Assembly: GCA_017849585.1 (NCBI GenBank)
Contig: JAFIGT010000003.1
Location: 62,001-126,000 of the forward strand
DNA length: 64,000 bases
From: Verrucomicrobium sp.
GTDB taxonomy: Bacteria > Verrucomicrobiota > Verrucomicrobiia > Methylacidiphilales > UBA1321
Direction of reading: 5' to 3'
Each line of letters opens with the position of its first letter. Positions within the stretch are counted from its first letter, which is position 1. Shown here one piece after another: positions 24,089 through 32,650 of the stretch. Made by a program: the position numbers and the translations under genes. The notes under the pieces were generated by a model. That model was not told where the DNA came from and searched no databases. It saw only the letters and a list, made by a program, of their open reading frames with translations.

Positions 24089-24664
24089 ATGTCCGAGGAC
24101 CATAGCCTACAAGAACTCAAAGCCGGCAACGAAGCGGCTTGGGCGCGGTTGCATCAGGAGCACTTCCCGCGCTTGTGGAGCACGGTGAACCGGATTATCA
24201 ACAACCCAGCGCTGAGCGACGACGTTCTGCAGCAGACCTTTATCAAGGCCTACCGCGAGATCGAGCGCTTCAGTGGGCAGGCGCAAATCGGCACCTGGCT
24301 GTACCGCATTGCGGTCAATCAGGCGCTCGATGCCGTGCGCAAGCAGGGCCGGCTTTCACGCTGGCTGTCGTTCTTTTCGCCTGTGGCGGAGGGCGAGGGC
24401 GTGGTGGCGTTGCCGGAAATGCCGGTGGCTCCGGGCAGCAGCACGGGATTGGAGCGGTCCGACCTGGCGCGGGAGATTACGGCAGCCATGGCGGAACTGA
24501 GTCCGGAACACCGGGCCGTAGTGCAATTGCGGTTGGTGGACGATTTATCCCTGGAGGAGACGGCGAAGCTTTTGCATTGCAAGACAGGCACGGTGAATTC
24601 GCGGCTGCATTACGCGTGTGAAAAGCTTCGGGGAAAATTGAAGAATAAATTGAGCGAGGTGTGA
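24089..24664 (+). CDS. ECF-type RNA polymerase sigma factor
   Basis: 191 residues. Region 2 at about 15-80 (WSTVNRIINNPALSDDVLQQTFIKAYREIERFSG then TWLYRIAVNQALDAVRKQ) and region 4 at about 125-185 (LSPEHRAVVQLRLVDDLSLEETAKLLHCKTGTVNSRLHYACEKLRGKL) are both clear. The linker is long and Pro/Gly-rich. The next gene encodes a single-span membrane protein that starts 2 bp after the stop, the position of a cognate anti-sigma factor. Three exported or membrane proteins follow in the same direction. Confidence 0.93.
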   Translation: MSEDHSLQELKAGNEAAWARLHQEHFPRLWSTVNRIINNPALSDDVLQQTFIKAYREIERFSGQAQIGTWLYRIAVNQALDAVRKQGRLSRWLSFFSPVAEGEGVVALPEMPVAPGSSTGLERSDLAREITAAMAELSPEHRAVVQLRLVDDLSLEETAKLLHCKTGTVNSRLHYACEKLRGKLKNKLSEV

Positions 24665-24666
24665 TC

Positions 24667-25035
24667 ATGGAAACGCAAGACATTCAAAAACGATTGGGCT
24701 CCGTGCAGGACGAGTCGCTCGCGATCGCGGCGGGCCGCCAAATGCGCGCCTGGCATCGTTTGCAACCGGCGTTGTGGGGCGAGGTGAGTGAGGAAACGAG
24801 CGCCCCGGCGGACTTCTGGGCGTCGCGCTTATTGACGCTGGGAGCGGTCGCGGCCATCGCGCTCGCGGTGGGGTTGGTGGCCTTTTTGCCGCTGACTCCG
24901 GGCGGGGAATCGCATTACGCCACGGCGCAACAGCCGGACATTTACGCGACGACTTTTTATTCCTCCCAAGCCCACGCCGATGTGGTATGGATCTCGGGTC
25001 TGCAAGCAGTGGAAGCAACCGGAAATACACCGTGA
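24667..25035 (+). CDS. Putative membrane anti-sigma factor
   Basis: 122 residues from ATG 24667. A cytoplasmic segment of about 50 residues (IQKRLGSVQDESLAIAAGRQMRAWHRLQ), one membrane helix at about 56-76 (LTLGAVAAIALAVGLVAFLPL) and a short outer tail. There is no zinc-binding HxxxCxxC motif, so it is not a ZAS anti-sigma, but size, topology and position directly after an ECF gene make an anti-sigma role likely. The stop overlaps the GTG start of the next gene (GTGA). Confidence 0.6.
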   Translation: METQDIQKRLGSVQDESLAIAAGRQMRAWHRLQPALWGEVSEETSAPADFWASRLLTLGAVAAIALAVGLVAFLPLTPGGESHYATAQQPDIYATTFYSSQAHADVVWISGLQAVEATGNTP

Positions 25036-25469
25036 AATTGCGTTACCTCTTGCTGCTATGGAGCGTGCTGACCGTGGGGCTGCTGGCGGCCCCGGCGCAG
25101 GAACCGATCTGGGTGGGCTTGGTCAAAGCGGACAATACCCTCCCGACGGAAGAGGAACGGTTGGTGAAACTGCAACACCGGTTGAAATGCGTGTTTGGTT
25201 TCGAGGCGTACCATTTGATGCATGAAGCGACGGTTGCCAGCGGCGAGAAGTACGCCCAATGGGTGCTGCCGCGCAAGGATTTCTACCTGAAGCTGGAACC
25301 GCAGGCGGGCTCGGGCATTCATTACGAATTGTACCGCGACAAGACGCTGCTGGTGGAGGGCCGGGTGGACCCAAAGCCGGGACGTCCGCTCTTCATCTCC
25401 GGGCCGAACTATCTCGATGGCCGCCTGATTTTCATCCTGCAACGAGTCCCCGCTGAGAAACAACCCTGA
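25032..25469 (+). CDS. Hypothetical exported protein
   Basis: 145 residues from GTG 25032, which overlaps the previous stop and marks coupling. Signal peptide at about 1-23 (LLLLWSVLTVGLLAAPAQE). The mature part has alternating strands (FGFEAYHLMHEAT, YLKLEPQAGSGIHYELYRD, LFISGPNYLDGRLIFILQRV) that suggest a small beta-sandwich. No family is recognised. It sits between the presumed anti-sigma and a secretin-like protein, so it may belong to the same envelope assembly. Confidence 0.65.
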   Translation: MKLRYLLLLWSVLTVGLLAAPAQEPIWVGLVKADNTLPTEEERLVKLQHRLKCVFGFEAYHLMHEATVASGEKYAQWVLPRKDFYLKLEPQAGSGIHYELYRDKTLLVEGRVDPKPGRPLFISGPNYLDGRLIFILQRVPAEKQP

Positions 25470-25482
25470 CTTTTTCCCCAGC

Positions 25483-26346
25483 ATGAATCAGCCCACCTTG
25501 CGCAGGCTTCTGCTGGTTGGTTATTTTCTGGCTTCCTGTCTGGTGCTGCAGGCGGAGACACCGCTCGTGTCGAAGACGTTTCCCTATGGCAGTGCGACGG
25601 TGGAGGAGTTGAAGGAAGCGCTGCCCCAAGTGCTGTCACCACGCGGAAAGATGATCTTTGTCGAGGCCACGCGCAAGGTGGTGGTGCAGGACGAGGCGGA
25701 AAACGTGGAAGCGGCGGGCGCGATCATTGCGGAGCTTTCCAAAGTACCGGCCAATGCGCGCAACGTGCGCATCGAAGTCACCCTGCAGGAAATCGGTGGC
25801 ACGCGCGAACGCAGCTTGAGCACGCGGGGGACGATTCATGTCGACCCGATTGAAAAGAATGGTCTCCAGATCAGCGGAACAGATCAGAGTCGAGGCGGCG
25901 ACCGGGTGGTCAGTCAATTTCTCCTCGTCCAGAGCGGGCGTAGCGCGACGCTGCAAGTAGGCGAGGAAATTCCGATGGTGGACTATTTCTACAACTTTGC
26001 GATCGAGGGCGGCTATATCCAGCCGAGCACGGTGCGCTGGCAGAATATCGGTTCGCGATTGTCAGTATTGCCGCGGATTGTCGGCAACCAGATCGAGATC
26101 ACAGTAACGCCGGAAATCACCACGCTCGTCGATGCCCGGGAGCAGGTCGTCAGTTTCACCAAGCTCGCCACCACCATCACCGTGGCCGATGGCGGCACGA
26201 TGCAACTCGGAGGCTTCGATGGCGCCAGCGCGGAGTTCAACAAGGGTTTCTTCTCCCGGGGGAGTCGCTCCACCACGCGGGTGGGGAGTTTCACCCTGAA
26301 GGCGTTCATCGAGACGACGGGGAAGGAAAACGAGAGTCTGCGCTAA
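25483..26346 (+). CDS. Secretin-like (GspD/PilQ-type) exported protein
   Basis: 287 residues with a signal peptide at about 1-24. An N-domain-like segment FVEATRKVVVQDEAENVEAAGAIIAELSK (about 57-88) is typical of secretin N1/KH folds. The second part (VRIEVTLQEIGG, LQVGEEIPMVDY, LSVLPRIVGNQIEITVTPEITTL, ITVADGGTMQLGG) matches the conserved beta-barrel core of type II/III secretins, but the whole is much shorter than a true secretin (500-700). It may be a mini-secretin or a secretin-derived periplasmic protein rather than a pore. Confidence 0.75.
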   Translation: MNQPTLRRLLLVGYFLASCLVLQAETPLVSKTFPYGSATVEELKEALPQVLSPRGKMIFVEATRKVVVQDEAENVEAAGAIIAELSKVPANARNVRIEVTLQEIGGTRERSLSTRGTIHVDPIEKNGLQISGTDQSRGGDRVVSQFLLVQSGRSATLQVGEEIPMVDYFYNFAIEGGYIQPSTVRWQNIGSRLSVLPRIVGNQIEITVTPEITTLVDAREQVVSFTKLATTITVADGGTMQLGGFDGASAEFNKGFFSRGSRSTTRVGSFTLKAFIETTGKENESLR

Positions 26347-26440
26347 GATTTTTCCGGTTTCTTCTAATAAAATTCCCGCCCGCCCGTTTGACTCTATAAA
26401 CACAGACAAATGGGTACGCAAGACACAGGGCAGGGGATGA

Positions 26441-27769
26441 GTGCGCCGGTTCCTCGAGCAGGGGCAACGTCCGCCCGCCGACGCGGTGCGCATCGAGGAG
26501 ATGGTAAATTACTTCCCGTACAACTACGCGCAGCCCGAGGGGAGCGATCCCTTCGCGGCGAACGTGGAAATAGCGGACTGCCCGTGGGATCGCGAGCATC
26601 GGCTGGTGCGGGTGGGATTGAAGGGCCGCGAGATTACGCAGAATAATCGTCCTGCCAGCAATCTGGTGTTCCTCATCGACGTGTCAGGTTCGATGAATGA
26701 ACCGGCCAAGTTGCCGCTGGTGAAGGCGTCGCTGCAACTGCTCGTGAATATACTCACGGCGCGGGATCGCATCGCCATCGTGGTATATGCGGGCAGTTCG
26801 GGACTCGTGTTGCGCTCGACCTCGATCACTTCTGCCAACAAGGCGGCTGTGCTTGAAACACTGGACCGTCTCGAAGCGGGCGGATCGACCAATGGCGGCG
26901 AGGGGATTCAACTCGCCTATGCGGTGGCGCGGGAGAACTTCATCAAGGGGGGCACGAATCGCGTTATCCTCTGCACGGACGGCGACTTCAATGTCGGTGT
27001 GACGAGTCAGGGTGCCCTCGTGGATCTGATCAAACAGGAAGCCAAAAGTGGCGTATTCCTGAGCGTGTTCGGCTTCGGTTCGGGCAACCTGAAGGATTCC
27101 ACGATGATAAACCTCGCGGACAAGGGCAACGGCAACTACGCGTACATCGACAGCTTGAAGGAAGGCCGCAAGGTCTTCGTCGAGCAGATGTCCGGCACGC
27201 TGGTGACCATTGCGAAAGACGTGAAGATTCAGATTGAGTTCAATCCCGCCAAGGTCGGCGCGTATCGCCTGATCGGTTACGAAAAGCGGATGCTGGCGAA
27301 GGAGGACTTCAACAACGACAAGAAGGATGCGGGCGAGATCGGGGCGGGTCATACGGTGACGGCACTCTATGAAGTCATCCCGGCGGGTCAACCGGTGAAG
27401 CCTGCGGTCGATGCGCTGAAGTATCAGGCGAATCCTCCGGTGCGTGCCGGTGTCGATGAGCTCCGCTCAGTCAGCAGCGACCTGCTCACGCTGAAGATTC
27501 GCTACAAGCAGCCGGATGGTGCGACCAGTAAGAAACTGGAATTCCCGATTCGCGATCAGGGTGCGAAATGGGAGTCGGCGTCGGGTGACTTCAAGTTCGC
27601 GGCGTCCGTGGCCGCGTTCGGGATGATCCTGCGGGAGTCGCCATTGCGCGGCGATGTGGACTACGGTCTCGTGCTGAAGCTGGCCCGGGAAGGCAAGGGC
27701 GAAGACGAGGAAGGGTACCGCTCGGAGTTCATCCGGCTCGTGAAAACGACCGCTGAGATGGGCCGATAG
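26441..27769 (+). CDS. von Willebrand factor A domain protein, N-terminally short
   Basis: 442 residues from GTG 26441. VRRFLEQGQRPPADAVRIEEMVNYF is the conserved entry of YfbK-like VWA proteins; the VWA domain follows at about 74-250 with the MIDAS motif DVSGSMN (80-86) and TDGDFNVGV. A C-terminal DUF3520-like domain runs from about 330 to 440. In relatives a signal peptide, a linker and a SIDVDTASYAN-type segment precede this point. Here the in-frame codon just before the GTG is TGA and no such segment is found in any frame, so the 5' part is missing or the protein is a cytosolic variant. Confidence 0.82.
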   Translation: MRRFLEQGQRPPADAVRIEEMVNYFPYNYAQPEGSDPFAANVEIADCPWDREHRLVRVGLKGREITQNNRPASNLVFLIDVSGSMNEPAKLPLVKASLQLLVNILTARDRIAIVVYAGSSGLVLRSTSITSANKAAVLETLDRLEAGGSTNGGEGIQLAYAVARENFIKGGTNRVILCTDGDFNVGVTSQGALVDLIKQEAKSGVFLSVFGFGSGNLKDSTMINLADKGNGNYAYIDSLKEGRKVFVEQMSGTLVTIAKDVKIQIEFNPAKVGAYRLIGYEKRMLAKEDFNNDKKDAGEIGAGHTVTALYEVIPAGQPVKPAVDALKYQANPPVRAGVDELRSVSSDLLTLKIRYKQPDGATSKKLEFPIRDQGAKWESASGDFKFAASVAAFGMILRESPLRGDVDYGLVLKLAREGKGEDEEGYRSEFIRLVKTTAEMGR

Positions 27770-27910
27770 GCGGATCCTTCTCTGTGGAATCAGAAGTCCC
27801 TTCGGTGCTGGCACCGGAGGGGCTTGCCGTTATCAGGGCTTGGTTGTTTTATAGATTAAGCTGCTGCATTCTGGATCGCGTTTCTTTCGGACTCATAATA
27901 CGGTGCAGAT

Positions 27911-30034
27911 ATGTTGCCTCAAATCAGGATGTTACCGGGAAAGAATTTGGCTGTCATGATGTGGAATTTCTATATGGCGCAATGGGTTCGCTTGAGTTGT
28001 ATTGGCGGCTTACTTCTCGGAGGGTGTGGGAGCTTCGAGAGTTCCCATGCCGAGGTCAGTTTACCCTCTCTTTTTTCCACGCATGCGGTGCTGCAAAAAT
28101 CCGATCGTGTGCCGATCTGGGGCAAGGGCGCTCCGGGGGAAGCAGTCAATGTGACGCTGGACGCTGCCACCGCTACAGCGCAAACGGGCGCGGATGGACG
28201 TTGGAAAACGGTGTTGGATCTTTCCCGTTCCGGTTCCGGTCCTTTCGAACTGGTGGTCAAGGGCAACAACACTCTCACCGTTTCCGATGTGATGGTTGGC
28301 GAAGTCTGGCTGGCCTCGGGTCAGTCGAATATGGAGTGGGTTATCTATAATTCGACGGGTGCCAAAGAGGTGATCGCCCAGTCGGCGAATAACGCCATCC
28401 GGCAGTTTCGCGTGAAACAGGTTGCCACCGCTACACAAGCGGCGGACGTGATCGGGGAGTGGAAAGTGGCTGATCCCGCCACGACTGGAAGTTTCACGGC
28501 AGTGGGTTATTTTTTCGCGAAGGATTTGCAGCGGACACTCAATTGTCCCGTCGGTTTGATCAACTCAAGTTGGGGCGGCACCCCAATCGAAGCGTGGACG
28601 AGTCTCGAGGCATTGAGCCGCGATGCAGACTTGAAAGCGACCACGCTTCGCCAGCACACCGACAAAAACTCTTTTCCCGAAAAGCTCAAGGAGTACGCCT
28701 CGAAGTTTCAGGCATGGTCACAACAGTACCAACGCGCGGATGCCGCAACGGCGGACGTCAAAGCCATCACGGCACCGGAACTGCCCGCCACTCTGACGTG
28801 GAAACCGGTCGAGCTGCCGGCGGATTCCTCGGCGAATTTGCCTCCGGCGGGAGCGGTCTGGTTGCGCCGGACGTTTACCATTCCGGCAGAAGCGGCGAAT
28901 ATTCAGCAAACGCTGTCCATTGGTCGTATCGACGGCTTTTACACGGTCTATTTCAACGGAGAAAAATCGGCAGAGATTAATGCGACGACCGGTGCAAGCA
29001 AGCCGGGGCCGATCTATCTGAATCCCAAACTCGTCAAAGCGGGCGAGGCGGTCGTCGCCATTCGCATTTATAATCCTGCGGGAACTCCCTCCATTCGCTC
29101 CGGCCAGCCGTTGCGGTTCATGAATCAGGAGCTCACTGGCACCTGGCAGTCGTATACGGAACTCTCCCTGCCTGCCCCCGAGCCCGCGGCGCTGGCGGCG
29201 ATGCCTTCCCCGCCCGAACAACCGCCTCAGGATCGGCTGATCAATACCTATCTCTACAACGGCATGATTGCGCCGCTCATGCCCTATGCCATCCGGGGGG
29301 CAATCTGGTATCAGGGCGAAAGCAATGGCGGCCGGGGGTGGCAATACCGGACCGCGTTCGCGCTGCTCATTGAGGATTGGCGCGGTCGCTGGGAACAGGG
29401 TGCCTTTCCCTTCTATTTTTGTCAGTTGGCCAATTTTGGTCAGAAGAACGCCAAACCAGAGGAACATGCATGGGCCGAATTACGCGAGTCGCAGGCGTTG
29501 GCGCTGAAACTTCGCGCGACCGGTCAGGCGATTCTGATCGATGTCGGCGAAGCGGACGATGTGCATTGGCGCAATAAAATCGTGGGTGGTGAACGTCTCT
29601 CCCGCATTGCGTTGGCGAACACGTATGGCAAGCCGATGGAATTTTCGGGGCCGGTGTATGAATCGAAAAAGGTGGAGCAAGATAAGATCCGGCTGACGTT
29701 CACGCATGTCGAAGGCGGACTGAAGGCGGCGCCGTTGCCCTCCACCTATCAGCCGCGCTCGACCATTGACCGCACGGTTCCGCTGGTGCGCAATAGTCCC
29801 AACAGCGAGCTCGAAGGCTTCGCCATTTGTGGTTCCGACAAAAAATGGGTCTGGGCGCAGGCCCGGATCGATGGGAATACTGTGATCGTCTGGTCACCGG
29901 AAATCAAGGAGCCCACGGAAGTGCGCTATGCCTGGGCGATGAATCCAACGTGCAATTTAACGAACGGTTCCGGGTTGCCGGCTTCGCCATTCCGCACGGA
30001 TGATTTTCCGCTGACCACACGCAATGCAAAGTGA
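27911..30034 (+). CDS. Sialate O-acetylesterase-like lipoprotein
   Basis: 707 residues. A lipoprotein signal is present, with LLLGGC ending at C39 when counted from ATG 27911; ATGs at 27956, 27959 and 27974 are also possible starts. The SGNH esterase core starts with LASGQSNMEW (nucleophile S139) and includes SSWGGTPIEAWTS and WYQGESNGG; it is split by a jelly-roll insert at about 290-405, as in SASA-type esterases. It removes O-acetyl groups from sugars such as sialic acid or plant glycans. It is unlinked to the ECF operon upstream (140-bp gap). Confidence 0.9.
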   Translation: MLPQIRMLPGKNLAVMMWNFYMAQWVRLSCIGGLLLGGCGSFESSHAEVSLPSLFSTHAVLQKSDRVPIWGKGAPGEAVNVTLDAATATAQTGADGRWKTVLDLSRSGSGPFELVVKGNNTLTVSDVMVGEVWLASGQSNMEWVIYNSTGAKEVIAQSANNAIRQFRVKQVATATQAADVIGEWKVADPATTGSFTAVGYFFAKDLQRTLNCPVGLINSSWGGTPIEAWTSLEALSRDADLKATTLRQHTDKNSFPEKLKEYASKFQAWSQQYQRADAATADVKAITAPELPATLTWKPVELPADSSANLPPAGAVWLRRTFTIPAEAANIQQTLSIGRIDGFYTVYFNGEKSAEINATTGASKPGPIYLNPKLVKAGEAVVAIRIYNPAGTPSIRSGQPLRFMNQELTGTWQSYTELSLPAPEPAALAAMPSPPEQPPQDRLINTYLYNGMIAPLMPYAIRGAIWYQGESNGGRGWQYRTAFALLIEDWRGRWEQGAFPFYFCQLANFGQKNAKPEEHAWAELRESQALALKLRATGQAILIDVGEADDVHWRNKIVGGERLSRIALANTYGKPMEFSGPVYESKKVEQDKIRLTFTHVEGGLKAAPLPSTYQPRSTIDRTVPLVRNSPNSELEGFAICGSDKKWVWAQARIDGNTVIVWSPEIKEPTEVRYAWAMNPTCNLTNGSGLPASPFRTDDFPLTTRNAK

Positions 30035-30129
30035 CTGCTCTTGATCTTTGAGGGCATCTTTTCGCCGGCCGCTCGGCTTCGGACCAAGATCTGTCGCGTG
30101 CGCAAAGCCTCTGGGAAGGTAGGATTTCT

Positions 30130-31020
30130 CTACAACCGCATCGTCTTCAGGACGGCGCGGACCTTGGCGATTTCGTGAGTGCGCAGGAGGTCGGTTTGGC
30201 CGAGGAGCGCGAGCACGGCGAAAAAAGGTTCGGCGCAGCGGACTTCCTCCTCGAAGCATTCGAATGCGTGCGGAAGCGCGTGGCAGACGGGCCAGCCGAG
30301 TTGGCGCAGGCGGAAGGTGTTGAGAAAGACGTTCATCTGGTGCCGGATTCGCGCCGAGCTGTCCTGCAAGTTGCGGTAATAAAATCCGAGGCCGGGATCG
30401 ATCCAGATTTTTTTCACGCCGCAGCGAGTGGCTTCATCGATCATGAGCGCGAAGTAGGAATAGAGCGCCTCGATGGGATCATTGCCAAGGGAGAGGTCGG
30501 TGACGTCGCGGACGTTGTTGCCTTGCACGAAGCAGAGGATCACTCCGGCGTCATGATCGGCCACTTCGCGGAAGAGTTCGCTCGTGTTCACCGTGCCGGT
30601 GAGGTTCAAGACTTTCGCGCCCGCCTTGAGGCAGGCGGTGGTGACGGAGGGATGGTACGTTTCAACCGAGACGAGAAGCCCGGCTTTGGCGAGTTCCGTG
30701 ACAACGGGGACGAGTACGCTTTGTTGCGCCGCTTCGCCGACGCGCGCGGCGTGGGCGAGGGTCGATTCCGCGCCGATGTCAATCAGGTGCGCGCCTTGGG
30801 CGTGGAGGACGTGCCCACGGCGGATGGCGGCGTCGGCGGTCAAGCAGACGCTTTCGCGATACCACGAGTCGGCGGAAAGATTGATCACGCCCATCAGGTA
30901 TTTTTCTGAGTTGAAATGGAAGGAGTGCGAGCCGAGCGAGAATTCTGCGACCTGCGCCGCCGCCGCTTCGGGGTGGGTTGCGTGGAGCTTGGCGAGCGAG
31001 GCGAGGTCAATCATTGACAT
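30130..31020 (-). CDS. Dihydropteroate-synthase-like protein
   Basis: 296 residues from ATG 31020 (or 31014). A pterin-binding TIM barrel is indicated by YLMGVINLSADSWY (cf. MGILNVTPDSF), AHLIDIGAESTLAHA (cf. DIGGESTRPGA), AKVLNLTG and KKIWIDPGLGFYY. The canonical SRK motif for the pyrophosphate and lysine near the C-terminus is not found; the matching place reads WPVCHALPHAFEC. A true folate role is therefore doubtful; corrinoid methyltransferase-like pterin binding is another option. It overlaps the upstream transporter gene by 14 bp and ends the operon. Confidence 0.75.
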   Translation of the reverse strand: MSMIDLASLAKLHATHPEAAAAQVAEFSLGSHSFHFNSEKYLMGVINLSADSWYRESVCLTADAAIRRGHVLHAQGAHLIDIGAESTLAHAARVGEAAQQSVLVPVVTELAKAGLLVSVETYHPSVTTACLKAGAKVLNLTGTVNTSELFREVADHDAGVILCFVQGNNVRDVTDLSLGNDPIEALYSYFALMIDEATRCGVKKIWIDPGLGFYYRNLQDSSARIRHQMNVFLNTFRLRQLGWPVCHALPHAFECFEEEVRCAEPFFAVLALLGQTDLLRTHEIAKVRAVLKTMRL

Positions 31021-32650
31021 AAGGTTTCCGGTGGGGTTTGGACGGTGCGGCAGGGGCGGGTTCACTGAGGGAACGGAGAAAATCGCGGGCGACGTCAGCG
31101 GGCTCCTGATGCTCCACTTCCACGGCGTAGTTGAGCCGTCGCATGGTGACTTCATTGATCCGTCCGGCGAGGGCGCTATTTAATTGGGTGAGCAAATCGG
31201 GGTCCTGGGTGATGAGCTTGGTGCGGAGGACCGGCGCCGCATCGTAGCGGGGGAAGACTTGGCGGTCGTCGGTGAGCACCACATAGTCTTGGGAAACGAG
31301 TCGTCCATCGGTCGCAAAGGCGACGACCGCGTCGACGGCACCGGTGTCCAGCGACGGATAGATCAATCCGACATCGAGTGTCCTAACCTCTCCGAAATTC
31401 AGGCCGTACTTCTTTTGCAATGCAGGATAACCATCCGGCCGATCGATGAACTCGGCATTTAATCCAAGCTTGAGTGACGGCGCGAGGGCGACAAGTTGCG
31501 AGAGCGTGGTGAGCGATCCGGCCTTGCCGTCGCGGCGGACAATGACGGCGTAGGAGTTGCTGAAGCCGAGCGAATGGAGCCACTCGAGGCCGAAGCTGCC
31601 ATGATAAAGCAGCCGCAATCCGGCATGGCTGGGATCATTGGTGGAGGCTTGGCGGAGCTTGAGGATGTTGAGTTCGGCCGTGCCGGAGTATTCCACGTAG
31701 AGATCGATTTCACCCGCCATGATGGCGTTGTGGATGATGGCGGTGCTGCCGAGGCCGAACTTGCGCTCGACGCGGTAGCGGCCCATTTCCTCCAGTGTCT
31801 GCGCAACGATTTCACCCAGAATCATCTGCTCGACGAAATTCTTCGCGCCGACACGAATCACCGGTCGGCCATCGTTCTCCACAGGTGTCGGGGATTGGTG
31901 CAGAAAGATGGCGAGATTCGCGGCCAGTGCGAGCAGGATGCCGATTATGCAGGCCGCTTTACGAGGAGAGATTTGGTAGGACTGGCCGCTTTTCCATAAC
32001 TGTGCCGCGATCTCGATCTGGCCGAGGAGTGAGTCGATTCCGAGCGCGAGCAATGCGGCGGGGATCGCCCCGTAGAGCAAGAGCGCGGTGTCGTTGCGGG
32101 CGAGGCCGATGGTGATGAATTGACCAAGACCACCCGCGCCAATGAACGCGCTGAGCGTGGCCGTGCCGACGCTGAGCACAAACGCCACGCGCAGGCCGGA
32201 AATCAGTTGGGGCAAGCCCTGCGGCAATCGCACATGCCAGAGCAGTTGCAGGGAATTCATACCCATCACGCGGCCTGCATCGAGCAGGTCATCCGGCGAA
32301 TCACTCAGGGCCGTGATCGTCGAGCGCATGATCGGGAGCACCGCATAGAGCGTGAGCGCCACCACTGCGGGCAGGAAGCCGAGACCGAGCAGGGGGAGCA
32401 ACAGGGCGAGCAATGCGAGGCTCGGGATCGTCTGGAAAAGATTGCAGAAGCCCACGACAAGCGAGCGCCAGCGGGGGCGATTCCAGACCAGCGCGGCCAG
32501 CGGATAACCGATGAGGGCGGCGATGCCGACGGCGACAAAGGTGAGCTCCAGATGTTCGAGCAGGCGCCGCCACAAATCATGGAGCGAATGGGGGCTCAGA
32601 AGGGGGAGCAGGCGTTCAAGGAAAGTGTGTTGCAGAGAATGAGGTGTCAT
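31007..32650 (-). CDS. Fused permease/substrate-binding protein of an OpuC/EgtU-type ABC transporter
   Basis: 547 residues. The N-terminal 215 residues form a ProW/OpuCB permease (FVAVGIAALIGYPLAALVW, NLFQTIPSLALLALLLPLLGLG, then AGRVMGMNSLQLLWHVRLPQGLP, the ATPase-contact loop). A further membrane segment lies at about 226-243. Residues 260-530 are an OpuAC-type binding domain (RVGAKNFVEQMILGEIVAQTLEE, YVEYSGTAELNIL, VDAVVAFATDGRL). Such fusions import glycine betaine, choline or ergothioneine. No ATPase gene is in this operon. It overlaps its upstream neighbour by ATGA. Confidence 0.9.
   Translation of the reverse strand: MTPHSLQHTFLERLLPLLSPHSLHDLWRRLLEHLELTFVAVGIAALIGYPLAALVWNRPRWRSLVVGFCNLFQTIPSLALLALLLPLLGLGFLPAVVALTLYAVLPIMRSTITALSDSPDDLLDAGRVMGMNSLQLLWHVRLPQGLPQLISGLRVAFVLSVGTATLSAFIGAGGLGQFITIGLARNDTALLLYGAIPAALLALGIDSLLGQIEIAAQLWKSGQSYQISPRKAACIIGILLALAANLAIFLHQSPTPVENDGRPVIRVGAKNFVEQMILGEIVAQTLEEMGRYRVERKFGLGSTAIIHNAIMAGEIDLYVEYSGTAELNILKLRQASTNDPSHAGLRLLYHGSFGLEWLHSLGFSNSYAVIVRRDGKAGSLTTLSQLVALAPSLKLGLNAEFIDRPDGYPALQKKYGLNFGEVRTLDVGLIYPSLDTGAVDAVVAFATDGRLVSQDYVVLTDDRQVFPRYDAAPVLRTKLITQDPDLLTQLNSALAGRINEVTMRRLNYAVEVEHQEPADVARDFLRSLSEPAPAAPSKPHRKPYVND

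Noticed and set aside
27770-27910. Extra small gene between the VWA and esterase genes
   Set aside because: The frames here are shadows and lack a ribosome site; only the leader of the esterase gene is plausible.
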